Assembly (NCBI RefSeq): GCF_902806685.2
Contig: NC_048562.1
Span: 5,324,368-5,388,367, forward strand
Direction of reading: 5' to 3'
Length of the DNA stretch: 64,000 nt
Origin: Maniola hyperantus
Taxonomy: Eukaryota > Arthropoda > Insecta > Lepidoptera > Nymphalidae
The translations under genes and the position numbers were made by a program. Every line of letters starts with the position of its first letter. The first letter of the stretch is position 1. The notes under the pieces were generated by a model that had not been told where the DNA came from, searched no databases, and saw only the letters and a list, made by a program, of their open reading frames with translations. This document shows positions 23,749 to 36,310 of the stretch, one piece after another.

Positions 23749-24900
23749 CGCAAGTTTAAGAAGATGCTTAATCTGCAGAAAATTTGATACTTTAATATTT
23801 TTGTTAACAACTCATTATCACTACCTACCCATATTATAAATGCGAAAGTGTGTTTGTTTTTGGTTTATTGTTTTGTCCTTCAATCACGTCGCAACAGAGC
23901 AAGAGATCGATGTGATTTTATGCATGACCTGGGAGAGTGACATAGACTTCTTTTTATCCCACAAGATTTATAAAAACTTAAATCAACAAAGTCGCAGGCA
24001 TCAGCTAGTTTTAATATTTTTTATAATAATAAACTTCTGTATATTATACAGACATTAAGACATATTTATAGAGCTTACTTTGACTTGGGCTTTTTTTTTT
24101 AATTTTACTTTTTTTTCACCGAGCAGATAAGTATTTTGTTCTACTGATACTGATCTACTCTAAGTATCTCATAATATAAGTCTTTAACATTTGATATATT
24201 ACTTAATTATTAACTATCAGCTATAAATAATATATAAGCATTATATACTTACTTGAACTCTATAGCATTAGAAAGTTAAGTCTTACTCCACATATAATTT
24301 TTAAATGATGTAACAGTTTATATTTGTACATTGCTATTAGTGTTTTCCAAATGTAAGTTACGCATTGAAAGTGTATGAAATATTTCGCACTTGATCACGA
24401 AAAAAACATCGGCGCGGCAGCCTTCGCGCCTTTTTATCGGGACAAATATAAACACTTTTACGAACTATTTCTCACCGAAATATGATTCAAACACACCGAA
24501 AACCACAAAACAAACATTCATGATCGATATAATCGCTGTAATACTAAAATAATCACAGAATAACTATCCCGAAAAATAAAAAAGCGGCGGTGCTGAATTA
24601 TTGATTTGTGCGCCGCTTATCATTTAACACTCTCACTCATGCGTACAGTTTTATTCATTCGACACATCGCTGGAACTACTTTTTGATGGGAAAATGGATG
24701 CGCTTCGGGATAATCACGTAATTTAGGCGATATTTTGTGCATTGATAAACACAAAGCCAAACAAATGTCAAAATGGCGGCGATTCTTTACCTTTCGTAGA
24801 AAGTGTCTTTTTTTTCTTCAGATGGCGCTGCGGAACTGCGCATGCGTTTTATTTTTGCTCTGAAAACGTCGATACTCGATAAACTCAGTGTCAGTCAGCA
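23749..24900 (-). other. CTDSPL2 5' region: candidate untranslated exon and intron
   Basis: An acceptor (CTGCAG, about 23773) lies 25 bases before the phosphatase ATG, so an upstream untranslated exon is expected. A good donor on the minus strand, ACGAAAG then GTAAAG, ends a possible exon at 24791. Its 5' end is not visible. A GCCGCCATTTT motif (YY1-like) lies just inside the intron at about 24770-24780. Apart from a short lepidopteran repeat at about 23825-24012, this stretch is AT-rich without recognisable genes. The assignment is inferred from splice-site quality only. Confidence 0.45.
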
Positions 24901-25526
24901 CTGCACTCAGAGGCACTGCAGATCTTGCAGACTTGACTCTAGAAACTTGAATGTAATATTTTACATTTCTGCCCGCACCAAACGAAAAACAGCAAACAGC
25001 AAGCGTGTGGACGGATACTTGCGTGTAGATAAACCGAAAAGAGTAGACATTTATAGGCAACAAGTTTCAAAAACAAGTTTCAGTAACAAGTTTCAGCAAC
25101 AAGTTTCAGCAACAAGTTTTAACAACAAGTTCCGGTAACAAATTACGGCAGCAAGTTTCAGCAACAAGTTTCAATAATAATTTTCCACAACAAGTTATGT
25201 CAAACAGTTTCCGCAATGAGTTTCTGCGACAAGTTTCATTTTATTTTATTAAAACAAAACCAACAAAATCATATGAAATAGGCTCAAAAAGACTAGAACC
25301 CAGGGCGGGAAAACCTGAATAAAGAATGCTAACTAGTGTCAATGTCAAACCGGTGATGTCAAACGGCAAAGTGCAAAAAAGAAAATACCGCCGAAAATCG
25401 AAATTGTGTCGAAAAATTAAAATTGAATTGAGTTCATTTATTGAGATTTAACGGCAAAACACTTTAGATAATTCAGATTTCACTTCATAGATTATCTACT
25501 ATTTTACGTGTTTATGAGTCACTAAA
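24900..25526. promoter_or_regulatory. Probable shared promoter region between two divergent genes
   Basis: This lies between the inferred 5' end of CTDSPL2 (minus) and the ATG of the small coiled-coil gene (plus). It includes a short-period array (25059-25240) and a repeat-free stretch 25260-25526 with CpG-containing motifs (ACCGCCGAAAATCG). No TATA box is evident. Assigned by gene layout only. Confidence 0.4.
25059..25240. repeat. Degenerate 12-13 bp tandem repeat (AACAAGTTTCAGC type)
   Basis: About a dozen units vary around CAACAAGTTTCAG, with changes such as AACAAGTTCCGGT and AATGAGTTTCTGCG. It lies in the inter-gene promoter region. Confidence 0.85.
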
Positions 25527-26824
25527 ATGTCCAGTGCATCTGTAACCTCGTCTAAACGTGAGGTAAAAGTTTGTTTTGTGGTCTTAAAACTTTGACTTTT
25601 TGTTTTCGTCTCAGCATTGCGAAGTTTTTGGAAATTCAAGACGACCTAAAATTTAGGTGGCCAGTTACTTTACGTTACTGAAAACCAGCGCTGTATGTTT
25701 TTGTACTAGTGCAAGACATGGCATTTAATGCTGAGTAACGTTTTTCTTTCTTTCTTCTTTCTTACTTATCACCCTACCGGCAAAGCTGCGCCGTGCCGCC
25801 AAGCGATTTAGCGTTCCGGTACGATGCCGTGTGAAACCAAAAGTGGCATGGGTATAAAACCTGCGATACTCCTTCCAGGTTAGCCCGCTTCCATCTTAGA
25901 CTGCATCATCATTTACCACCAGGCGATATTGCTGAAAAGGGCTAACTTGTATCTGAATAAAACAAAAAAAAAAACTATCGCAATTGATTGTTATGCGTTG
26001 TAACAACTAGTCCACATGCTCCATGTATAATAACTACCCATATTATAAATGCGAAAGTGTGTTTGTTTGTTGGTTTGTCCTTCAATCACGTCGCAACGGA
26101 GCAACGGATTGACGTGATTTTTTGCATGGATATAGTTGAAGACATGGAGAGTGACATAGGCTACTTTTTCTATAAACTTTTTATCCCGGAAAATTCCACG
26201 AGTTCCCACGGGATTTTTAAAAACCTTACTCCACGTGAACGAAGTCGCGGGCATCAGTTAGTCTAAATATATAAAAGGAAAAGGTGACTGACTGACTGAT
26301 CTATCAACGCACAGCTGAAACTACTGGACAGATTGGGCTGAAAATTGGCATGCAGATAGCTATTATGATGTAGGCATCCGCTAAGAAAGGATTTTTGGAA
26401 ATTCTACCCCTAATTAGTAGTAAGTTATGTAGATACATACATCGCCAACAAACTGGCCCACCAGTTTGGCGAGTTAGAAAATATGTAAGACCTCTGTAAA
26501 ATTAATAAGGTAAAAAAAAGAGGGTGAAATTGGGGTTTGAGTGAAAGTGGGGTGGGGGTTGAGATTTGTGTAGTCCACGCGGACAAAGTCGTGAGCATAA
26601 GCTAGTACCCTACTAAACGTAATCAAATTATTTTTCCATTGCAGAAGTCAATATCGGATTTGAAACAAGAAATAGAAACGATAGTTGCCCTGAATGCGAG
26701 TCTGCGAGTCAACTTGGAGAATCTACGGGCCATGAGGAGAGACTTGCATGCTGTGAATGAGAACTGTAAACGACTTGTTAAAGTCAACAGCCAGTGGGTG
26801 GATACATTAAATACCATGGAGTGA
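25527..26824 (+). CDS. 71-residue coiled-coil protein, Duo1-like pattern (tentative)
   Basis: Two coding exons, 25527-25562 (ATG to GAG, then donor GTAAAA) and 26645-26824 (after acceptor TTCCATTGCAG, stop TGA), join in phase 0 to give 71 residues. Exon 1 encodes MSSASVTSSKRE. The rest is predicted helix rich in Leu, Asn and Glu, with Leu-Asn-Ala-Ser-Leu-Arg near the start and VNSQWVDTLNTME at the end. The spacing of an N-terminal LN, a central run ending in DLHAVNENCKRLV and a terminal W..TL..ME recalls the Duo1 family of the DASH/Dam1 kinetochore complex, but this is from memory of the family pattern and unproven. The gene points away from CTDSPL2, and the two probably share a promoter region of about 0.6-0.7 kb. 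The intron is filled with SINE and Helitron-like pieces. The exon pair is well supported; the function is not. Confidence 0.7.
26264..26607 (+). mobile_element. Helitron-like short repeat, family B, with an insert
   Basis: TCTAAATATATAAAAGGAAA at the left and GTCCACGCGGACAAAGTCGT at the right; about 110 unrelated bases (26410-26515) in the middle. It ends 35 bases before exon 2 of the small coiled-coil gene. Confidence 0.65.
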
Positions 26825-27023
26825 CAATACTATGTTTTATTACTTACTAGCTGCCCCGCCGAACTTCGTACCGCCTAACAGTCGATTCTTTTTCAGGCAA
26901 TTTTAAAAAGTTTTCTCTCTGTAAATACCATCCTCGTACTTCAAGGAATATTATAAAAAAAGAATTAGCGAAATCGGTTCAGCTGTTCTCGAGATTTGCG
27001 ATGAGCAACACATTTAGTGATTC

Positions 27024-27788
27024 ATCTACACTAATATTATAAAGAGGAAAACTTTGTTTGTTTGTTTGTTTGTTTGTTTGTTTGTTTGTACTGAATAGGC
27101 TCAAAAACTACTGGACCGATTTTAAAAATTCTTTCACCATTCGAAAGCTACATTATCCACGAGTAACATAGGCTATATTTTATTTTGGAAAAAAATAGGG
27201 TTCCGTAAGATATTTGGGTTTTTCGGACACAAGGTGTAAAAAATCAACCAGAAAAGTTACTTATTTTGCGTACGCTGCCTAAACTATAAAAGATAGAACC
27301 ATAAAATGTTCTAATTAATTGTAGATCTTATAAATATCTACAAAAAAGTCCGCAACACACTATACCCATCTATGTCGAGTGAGGCACAGCAACCATTTTT
27401 TTATTTAAAAATCTTGAATTTTTTTTGGACTACATTTAAACGCGTTTATTTTACTCATGCTATTAATCCTTATCAAAATAAATGATTTCATCACTAAGAA
27501 CAGTTTATGGAGATAATATTTGGTCTTTGAATGATTAAAATTGGACGTTTGGTTTTGAAGTTATGGCGAAATTAAAATATTACGATTTCTGCTGCACGGC
27601 CCGTTGTATATTATATAAAGAGGTAATGTCGTTAAGTTTGTTTGTAGGGGGTAATCTTTAGAACTACTGAACCGATTTTAAAAATTCTTTCACCAGTAGA
27701 AAGCTACATTATTCCTGAGTGACATAGGCTATACGGGATCTTTAAAAACCTAAATCTACGCGGGCGAAGCCGCGGGGATCAGCTAGTT
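27024..27788 (-). mobile_element. Non-autonomous element, family D, inverted copy
   Basis: Reverse complement of 4612-5361 over its length: CTACACTAATATTATAAAGA at the left, GCCGCGGGGATCAGCTAGT at the right. It includes a (GTTT)n stretch at 27055-27088. Confidence 0.8.
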
Positions 27789-27816
27789 TTTATATATAGT
27801 GAAGATATCGTTTTTG

Positions 27817-27985
27817 ACACCGATGGGGCAGACGTGTTCAGTGTGAGACGACCTCCAACCCGCTGGACTGACAAGATAGCAAGATAGCAGGAAGTGGGTG
27901 GATGAGGAAGGCGAAGCATCGTGTGTGGTGGCGCGCTCTTGGGAAGGCCTATGTCTAGCAGTGGACACAAACATGCTGATTGATT
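27817..27985 (+). mobile_element. LINE 3' fragment of a second type
   Basis: CGACCTCCAACCCGCTGGAC (RRPPTRWTD), GTGGTGGCGCGCTCTTGGGA and GGCCTATGTCTAGCAGTGGA parallel the end of RTE-type ORFs, but the sequence differs from the other copies in this window. Confidence 0.5.
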
Positions 27986-29294
27986 GATATCAATTTTAGG
28001 GTTCCGTACCTCAAAAAAAAACCGGCCAAGTGCGAATCAGGCTTGCCCAATGAGGGTTCCGTACTACAGTCGTATTTTTTCGACATTTTGCACGATAATT
28101 CAAAAACTATGATGCATAAAAATAAATAAAAATCTGTTTTAGAATGCACAGGTGAAGACCTTTCACATGATACCCCACTTGATATGATTATTTTACTTTA
28201 AAAATTGAAAATACTAATTATTAATTTATGACCACAATTTAAATTTTTTGTGTGATGTATAACCACAAATTCACGGTTTTCAGATGTTTCCCCAAATATC
28301 AACTATAAGATCTACCTACCTGCCAAATTTCATGATTCTTGGTCAACGGGAAGTACCCTGTAGGTTTCTTATCAGACAGAGAGATAGACAACAAAGTGAT
28401 CCTATAAGGGTACCGTTTTTCCTTTTAAGGTAGGGAACCCTAAAAAAATATATGGCCTACTAGCTGATACCCGCGACTTCGTATCAAAAAGTTCCCACGA
28501 GATTTTAAAAACCTAAATCCACGCGGACGAAGTCGCGGGCATCCTCTAAGTGCAACGGGTGGGGTTTGAACCGGTGACCTTTCGGATTTTCAGTCCGCTT
28601 CTGTAACCGTTGAACTGTTGAGGCTATTTTATTTGGTAGATAGGGGGGTAGATACTATCGATACTATTTTTAGGGTTCCGTACCTAAAAGGAAAAACGGA
28701 ACCCTTATAAGATCACTTTGTTGTCTGTCAAGAAACCTACAGGGTACTTCCCGTTGACATAGAATCATGAAATTTGGCAGGTAGGTAGATCTTATAGCTG
28801 ACATTTGGGGAAAAATCTGAAAACCGTGAATTTAGGGTAAGATCACACAAAAAAAAAATTGTGGTCATGAACTAATAATTAGTATTTTCAACTTTCGAAG
28901 TGAGTGACTATATCAAGTGGGGTAACATATGAAAGGTCTTCACATGTACATTCTAAAACAGATTTTTATTTATTTTTATGCATCATAGTTTTGGAATTAT
29001 CGTGCAAAATGTCGAAAAAATAAGACTGTAGTACGGAACCCTCATTGCGCGAGCCTGACTCGCACTTGGCCGGGTTTTATGTAATAGTATTTATCCTATC
29101 GATACTATTGCTTCTGATCAATAGCATAAGTTAATTTGTGATATTGATACTATCGATATTGTTACTAGTTCTCAAGGTCATCTATCGATAGCGAAACTGT
29201 CGATAGTTGGGCAACTCTATTTGCAATTGTGCCATTTGTGTCGCACTGTACCAGTGCGGCAAGGTGGCGAAAATCTGAACTAACGTTGCCGTAA

Positions 29295-29460
29295 GTTTTT
29301 TTTTTTTTTTTTAAGAATATTAGCGATTATAAATGACTAATATTCCCATTTCCTCTCCAACTAAGCGTTAAGCTTGCGCTAGGAGTAGGTACGACAATAG
29401 TGCAACGGGCAGGGCTTGAACCGTCGACCTTTCAGTTTTCACTGTAACTACAACAACTAA
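29295..29460 (-). mobile_element. tRNA-derived SINE (family F)
   Basis: Starts with a poly-T run (the SINE A tail on the other strand), then AATATTCCCATTTCCTCTCC, GTACGACAATAGTGCAACGG and the reversed box B. A head-only piece lies at 28546-28630. Confidence 0.8.
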
Positions 29461-29630
29461 ATGTCATCATAAAATTCAGCACCCTCGAAAACCCTGAAAA
29501 CGACCCATGTCTATTTATTTAAAAAAATCCATGTCGGCCATCTTGGATTTAAAAATAAATAACATCCCGGAAAAGTGCACAATCAGTTAATACTTGATAC
29601 ACGAGCAATAATATTATGTATTTATGTAGG

Positions 29631-29723
29631 TGTGACACAAGGTGCCAACAAGTTCAAAAAATTCCCGTTGTGTAACAGTGACTCAACGGCAATGTTTTGA
29701 AATTGTTGGCACCTTGTGTCACA
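29631..29723. repeat. Inverted repeat with 21-bp arms
   Basis: TGTGACACAAGGTGCCAACA and its complement TGTTGGCACCTTGTGTCACA bracket about 50 bases. Confidence 0.85.
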
Positions 29724-30493
29724 GTGTTACACACGGGGGTGTGACAACGGGAATAACCCCCGACTGCTAGTGAGTTGGGGAGCTTTCTCAAAATAATTTT
29801 TTGAGAGCTGACGCCATACTTGGACGCGCTCCGCTTTTATAGCCGACTACCATAAGATGGCGTGGCGATCGTAATCCAAGAGTATTGTTTGGTTTATTAA
29901 ATCTCGTCTAACCTCTGTTAACTATGAAGTATTCAGGGTTAAGAGACTTTTCAAAAATTCCTTCGGTTATGAAAGTTAAGTGAAGTGTTTTGTGGTAAAG
30001 ATAATCCACCCTATTTGTTATATCATTGTTTCTAGAGGCGTAAATACGCGCGATGCAATGCCGTACAACGCCATCTGTTGCCGATTTTATGAGTAAGAGA
30101 GGACTTTTGCAGTTTTTGTCCGGTGGGAGGCTTCGGCCGTGGCTAGTTACCACTCTACCGGCAAAGCCGTGCCGCCAAGCGATTTAAGAGTTCCATAAGA
30201 TGCCGTGTAGACAGAAATCAAAGGGGTATGAGTTAAATAAAAACTGCCCCCTTCCAGGTGAGCCCGCTTCCATCTTAGAGTGCATCATCAACTCATATTG
30301 TAGTCAAGGGCTAACTTGTATCTGAATAAAACAATAAGAAAACCGGTCAAGTGCGTGGCGGGCCACGCGCAGTGTAGGGTTCCGTAGAACTCCTTAACCT
30401 GTGAACTCTACTTAGCCATGATTTTCCTTTAAAATTGATTATATATACTACTGCTGTGAATTTTTTCACGTTCCTACCATTTGGCTGATAGAT

Positions 30494-30519
30494 GGGGGGG
30501 GGGGGGGGGGGGGGGGGGG
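30494..30519. repeat. Poly-G run (26 G)
   Basis: Uninterrupted G run inside a family A-related repeat. Its length is probably uncertain in the assembly. Confidence 0.9.
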
Positions 30520-31129
30520 ACATCATATTTTACAAACAGATCAAGAAATCGAAAAATGATGTTCCCATACCCATAGTATTTTTAAAAGACCTATTCAACG
30601 ATACCCCACACTATGGGGTAGACGAGAAAAAAAATTCATACCCACTTTACATGTAGGGGAGCTACCCTAAAAAAATATTTATCACAATTTTATTTCACCA
30701 CTTTGTCAGCGTAATTAATATTTATAACCATGCCAAATTACAGATTTCTAGCACTAATAGTCTCTGAGATTAACCGAGGACGGAAGGACGAAACTATAAG
30801 GGTTCCTTGTTTACTACGGAACCCTAAAAAACGCGTTTCGTAATATTATGTTAAGGTGTCCCCTAAAAAATAAAACGCTTCAAGTTTTAATTCACGATAT
30901 AAGACAAAGTAAAAATCAGCTGTAGCATAGCCTAGTGGTTAGGTCGTCCGCCTCCTATTCGGGGATCGGGGGTTCGATCCCGGTCACGCACCTCCGATTT
31001 CGGCCGCGTACTGTAAGCATTATGACGTAGACATCTGCTAAGTTTTTTTTTAATAAGTTTAGTAAAATAGAGGTTTGAAATAAAATATAGTCTAGGACCA
31101 AGTCGCGGGCATAGGTAAGCTAGTTCTAA

Positions 31130-31445
31130 ACATTGGTATCTAAATGATTCTGAGCACAACTAAATTTTAGAGTGTATGTATCCTTTTCTTACTAATGTAA
31201 TATGAAAAGGACAGACACAGTTTGACAGTTTTAAATTTAATTTAGAGCTGTCAAACCTCGTGACTTTAGCTGCCAGTCGCGAGCCTATAGTTTAAATTTG
31301 TAGCGTGCACTAAAATTAAAGGGTCCTTAAATGTAAAAAAATTCATGTTCCGTCCCGTTCTAGCAATATTAAAAAGGAAAAGATGCAGATACTCTAAATT
31401 TAGTTTAGAGAAAGACAACAGAATCGGCGCCATTTGTCTTACGTA
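31130..31445. mobile_element. MITE-like element, family J
   Basis: Third copy of the family: GATTCTGAGCACAACTAAAT at the left, GAATCGGCGCCATTTGTC at the right. Confidence 0.7.
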
Positions 31446-31761
31446 AATACTCCAATGAATTTTTAGTTAGGTAAATCGGAAGCGTCAGATATCTGATCCG
31501 TTCTTAAGCCGGAACCTTGTTATTTGCCGAGCCGCTTTGAGATATTTTTAAAGATATTTTTAAAGGTATTTTTAAAGATATTTTTAAAGGGCATTTATAA
31601 GTATACTTGCTGATAGTCCAGTAGTTAAAATTTAGGCAAATCAAATCAAATATTCTTTATTGCACATGTGGATATGTATGTATATACAGATGTTACAGTT
31701 ATTAAAGTTTCACCACAAATATCATCCTATTCTATTAAATTAAATAGCATCCTATTCTTTT

Positions 31762-32366
31762 AAACCGACTCCAAAAAAAGGAGGAGGTTCTAAATTCGTC
31801 GGAATCTTTTTTTTTATGTATGTTACCGGATTACCCGAAGACGCCTGGACCGATTTTGAAAATTCTTTTTTTGTTTGAAAGGGTATACTTCAAAGTTGGT
31901 CCCATTTAAAATCTCATTGGCACCGACCCCAAACAATATTATTATGGAACTATATTAACTCTTGTATACATAATATATTCGTTAATAAATTAAATTATTT
32001 TTCAATTTTTAGTGTTTGTCAAAGTCAAAGTCAAATGATTTATTCAAAATAGGTAATAATTTACGCTTATTGATGGTCTGGTATGGTGTTAGATTTGTAA
32101 GATATAGTGGTGATAATTATAACGCAAACTTAAAACTAAAGCTACGAGGGTTCCAAACGCGCCCAGGTCTGAGAAGAGCCCACAACAAACTCAGCCGGGT
32201 ATTCTTTTTATTATCACCACTTTACAAAATTATTGAAACTTATTAGAACTATCACAAAGTCGTTAAGCAACTCATTCCCAAGCTTGCTTATCATTTAAAT
32301 AATCCTTTACATTGTAATAGGATTTTTCAATTAGTTTACGTATCGAATGTGTATCGAAGTCGGTTT
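31762..32366 (-). mobile_element. MITE family I (AACCGACTTC ends)
   Basis: Ends AACCGACTCCAAAAAAAGGA and GTATCGAAGTCGGTTTTTAT. The interior shares GGCACCGACCCCAAA and TCGAATGTGTATCG with the other copies. The sequence around 32020-32250 is not found in the other copies and may be a further insertion. Confidence 0.65.
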
Positions 32367-32884
32367 TTATTTTTTTTGTAAAAAAAATTTTTAGAGTTCC
32401 GTATCTCAAAAGGAAAAACGGAACCCGGAGGCGTACCTCAAAACCGTAAAAAAATTAAAATGTGTTCATGAACAAATAATAATTTGAATTTTCAGAGTAA
32501 GGTTACTATACCAAGTGGAGCATCATATGAAAGGGCTTTACATATACATCGTAAAAGAGATTTTTAATTATTTTTATGCACACATAATTAGTACTTTTTG
32601 TAAGTAACCTGTGATAGCCTGGTGGTTCCTTCGCCTTCTAATCGGAGGTTGGGGGTTCGATCCGGGGCACACACCTCTAACTTTTCGGAGTTATTTGCGT
32701 TTAAAGGTAATAAAATATCACTTGCTTTAACAGTGAATCAAATATTGTGAAGAAACCTGCATACCTGAGACAAAGAATGTCAAAGATTGAAATGTTTTAA
32801 TAGGTAGCGAAACAAATAAAAAACTTTCAACGTTAGATTATTCCGATTGGACAACGAACTGAGACTGGCCCGGAGAGTGGCCTG

Positions 32885-33100
32885 ACGTAGGCGCCGGCCG
32901 TCCTATTGTCATCGCTCGTGCGATGATGCGTGCGTCCGACGAAAATGATCGCGCGTCCCGTGCGTTCAAACAAACTGTGTTCTAGTACTGAATCTCCTTT
33001 GAAGATCGCGCGATCATGCGATGCGTTCATATTGTATCTCATCACACGATGAAATCGCATCGCATCATCGCGCGGGCGATGACAATAGGACGGCGCCGTA
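32885..33100. mobile_element. Inverted-repeat element (CGTCCTATTGTCATCGC ends)
   Basis: CCGTCCTATTGTCATCGCTC at the left and GCGATGACAATAGGACGG at the right are inverted; the next 10-15 bases (CGATGATGCG) also pair. The region is unusually CpG-rich for this window. Confidence 0.75.
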
Positions 33101-33207
33101 TTCTATACAAAAAGACCTTTCCAACGATGTATCATTCACACCGATTAGAGCCGGTACCAGATTCCATACATTTTTGCCCATCCTCCTTTATATTACAAAA
33201 AAAATAA

Positions 33208-33860
33208 AAACCGACTTCGATACACAAACACTAAAAATTGAAAAATAATTTAATTTATTATTACCGAATATATTATGTATTCAAGAGTTAATATAGGTAG
33301 TTCCATAATAATACTTTTTGGTGCCGGTGCCAATTAGCTTTAGCTGCGCGAATCGTCTAGACTTCATATTTTTATGAGACTCCACAATGGCACCTCATTG
33401 GCACCGACCCCAAAAAAATATTATTATGAAACTATATTAACTCTTGTATACATAATATATTCGGTAATAATAAATTAAATTATTTTTCAATTTTTAGTGT
33501 TTGTGTATCGAAGTCGGTTTTTTTTTTTTTTGTGAATTTTTTTTATTTTACAATTTTTAGTGGCCCCATGGAATTATGCTATGACTGGTTAAAAATCTAC
33601 TGTTTACTAAGCTATTACACTGATCGCGAGCAATTTACTCTTATCCGTTGAGGAGTTCCAGTATCTATCTTCGAAGATGTTCATCAGATCTTCACCAAAT
33701 TTAAATGGGACCAATTTTGAAGTATGCCCTTTCAAACAAAAAAAGAATTTTCAAAATCGGTCCAGGCGTCTTCGCGTAATCGGGAAACGTACATAAAAAA
33801 AAAAAAAAAAAAAGATTCCGACGAATTGAGAACCTCCTCCTTTTTTTGAAGTCGGTTAAA
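33208..33860 (+). mobile_element. MITE family I with an internal duplication
   Basis: Ends AAACCGACTTCGATACACAA and TTTTTGAAGTCGGTT. A block around GGCACCGACCCCAAAA and TTTTTAGTGTTTGTGTATCG (33395-33525) is an inserted piece of the same family in reverse. Confidence 0.75.
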
Positions 33861-33861
33861 A

Positions 33862-34420
33862 AGGAAAAGGTAACTGACTGACTGACTGACTGATTTATCA
33901 ACGCACACCTCAAAATACTGGACATGCAGATAACTAATATGACGTAGACACTCGCTAAGAAAGGATTTTTGAAAATTCAACTCCTACATAAGAGGGTAAA
34001 ATAGGGGTTGGAAATTTGTGTAGTCCACGCGGACGAAGTCACGGGCACTATATTTAAAACCTATATTATAAACCTAACTGTTTAGTATGAAATGGGAAGT
34101 TTTGAATAGAACGTAACCGAGGTCTGATCTGCATAGATTGATTGTGCACTGTTGCTTACTGCGGCGGCTTGCCTACCTTGTATAGAACTATCCTGCAATC
34201 TTTTCTTCTGCTAAATATATAAAAGGAAAAGGTGACTGACTGTCTATCAACGCACAGCTCAAACTACTGGACGGATCGGGCTGTTTGGCATGCAGATAAC
34301 TATATAATATGACGTAGACACCTGCTAAGAAAGGATTTTTGAAAATTCAACTCCTAAGAGGGTAAAATAGGGGTTGGAAATTTGTGTAGTCCACGCGGAC
34401 GAAGTCACGGGCACTATATT
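33862..34420 (+). mobile_element. Two family B copies (33862-34050 and 34212-34420)
   Basis: Each ends GTCCACGCGGACGAAGTCAC with GGGCACTATAT, and GAATAGAACG(T/C)AA follows both, so the downstream DNA is duplicated too. Confidence 0.7.
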
Positions 34421-35423
34421 ATTTAGTTTAAGATATAAATAAAAGTTTAATCATCTCGCAAACCTAACTGTTTAGTATGAAATGGGAAGTTTTGAATAGA
34501 ACGCAAGCGAGGTGTGAGTTGCATAGATTGATTTTGCAATCTTGCACACCCACTCGTAATTGCGGGGTTTGCCGCGTATTTGAACTATTTCTGCAATAAA
34601 TTATAATGATGCATTAAAAACCGGCGAAGTGCGAGTCAGACTCGCGCACCGAGGGTTTCGTGCTCGAGTATTTCTTTCGACATTTTGCACGATAAATAAA
34701 GCAAATAAAAATCTGTTTTAGAATTTACAGCTAAATTTTTCATATAATAATAATAATAATAATAAAATAATATAGCCTTTATTTACTGAAAACATTAGGT
34801 ACATGCAATTACATTTTATCATAATATTCAGTAATTAAATTTTTCATATAATACCCCACTTGATATAGTTATCTTGCTTTAAAAATTTAAAATACTCATT
34901 ATTGGTTAATAAACACAATTTTTTTTTTAATGATGTACCTAATCATAAATTCACGGTTTCTGATTTATTCCTTTACATGTGCTATAAGACCTACCTTGCT
35001 AGCTTGATTCTAGGTCAACTGGAAGTACCCTATTGGTTTTCTTGACAGACACGACAGACGGACAAACAGACAACAAAGTGATCCTATAAGGGTTCCGTTT
35101 TTCCTTTTGAGGTACGGAACCCTAAAAACATAAACATGGCATTGTTTTGAACTTAAACTTAACTCAAAACAATGCCCTTATGCTTTTAATAGATCTCCAA
35201 AAATAGGCCCACCAGGATGGGAACCCGGGACCCCCCTTCCTCGTTAATTGGTTGTTAAACGCGTTAATTGAATTACAAGTAGAATCCGCGCACTCATTAA
35301 ACTTAAATCCCGAGATACGTATGGCTTAATTACAAAAATCCACCTCTCAAAGACGCAAGATGTTAAGATGCTACTAAGATGAGAACAGGGGTGGCGCGGA
35401 GTCGCCTTAAAGATCATTTTATT

Positions 35424-35650
35424 TCATAAGAAACTAGCTTATGCTCGCGACTTCGTCCGCGTGGACTACACAAATTTCAAACCCCTATTTCACCCCCTTA
35501 AGAGTTGAATTTAAAAAAATCCTTTCTTAGCGGAAGCCTACGTCATATTAGCTATCTACTTGCCAAATTTCAGCCCGATCCGTCCAGTAGTTTGAGCTGG
35601 GAGTTGATAGATCAATCAGTCAGTCACCTTTTCCTTTTATATTTAGATGA
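35424..35650 (-). mobile_element. Helitron-like short repeat, family B
   Basis: ACTAGCTTATGCTCGCGACT to ACCTTTTCCTTTTATATTTA. Confidence 0.7.
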
Positions 35651-35964
35651 AGTGGGGTTCCGTTTTTTGCCATTTGGCTACGGAACCCTAAAAAGGAGGC
35701 AAATGGTTATTGGTATTTATAGTTAACAATCATGCTAAGTTTTTGCTAGCGTTCTGGTTACATCCTGTATATAGATGTTCATCATCATCATTATGAATAG
35801 AAACTCCGTCATCCGCTTTTCAAATTTCTTTTACACAAGTCGACTCCACACTTTCCATACTTACGTCGCCAAGGCATATAATATGCTTCACAGGAGTTGT
35901 TTACTCTGACGGAAGACATCGCGACCCAGACTAATCGTAGTCAAACATGTGTGTTGCTAAGCAA

Positions 35965-36310
35965 ACTTCACTCAGGTTAGTGCGTAGTTGATGTTAAGGA
36001 AGGCGTGCATTAGAGACGGGGACCACTTCACCTTCGCAACCCGCTGAGGTATGTTAGTTACTCTAGTTCTCCTACGGATGTTCTCGTTCCAGCCCCCCAA
36101 TTGTGTAAGAAAAACGTATTCATCGTTATCGTAATCGTCAACAAATTCTGCCCTTTGATTGGCTGTGAAAAAATGTAAACAGCGAATCAACCAATCAAAG
36201 GGCAAAATTTTTCGACGATTACGATAACGATAAATACGATTTTCTTACACAACTGGTTTGCTGATTTGATCACGTAGAGAAACTCCGCACATAGCTCTCT
36301 CCATCACCCG
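35965..36310 (-). mobile_element. RTE-like LINE fragment split by a MITE
   Basis: Minus-strand pieces MERAMCGVSLRDQIS (36253-36305) and NIRRRTRVTNIPQRVAKVKW (about 36020-36095) are interrupted by the palindromic element at 36101-36252. Confidence 0.7.
36101..36252. mobile_element. Short palindromic MITE inside an RTE fragment
   Basis: Ends TTGTGTAAGAAAAACGTATT and ATACGATTTTCTTACACAA are inverted repeats of nearly 40 bases continuing through CGTTATCGTAATCGTC. The centre has CCCTTTGATTGG on both sides. Confidence 0.85.

Noticed and set aside
24803..25138. 111-residue open frame between the divergent genes
   Set aside because: Composition follows the short tandem repeat at its end, and it overlaps the likely promoter; no recognisable domain.
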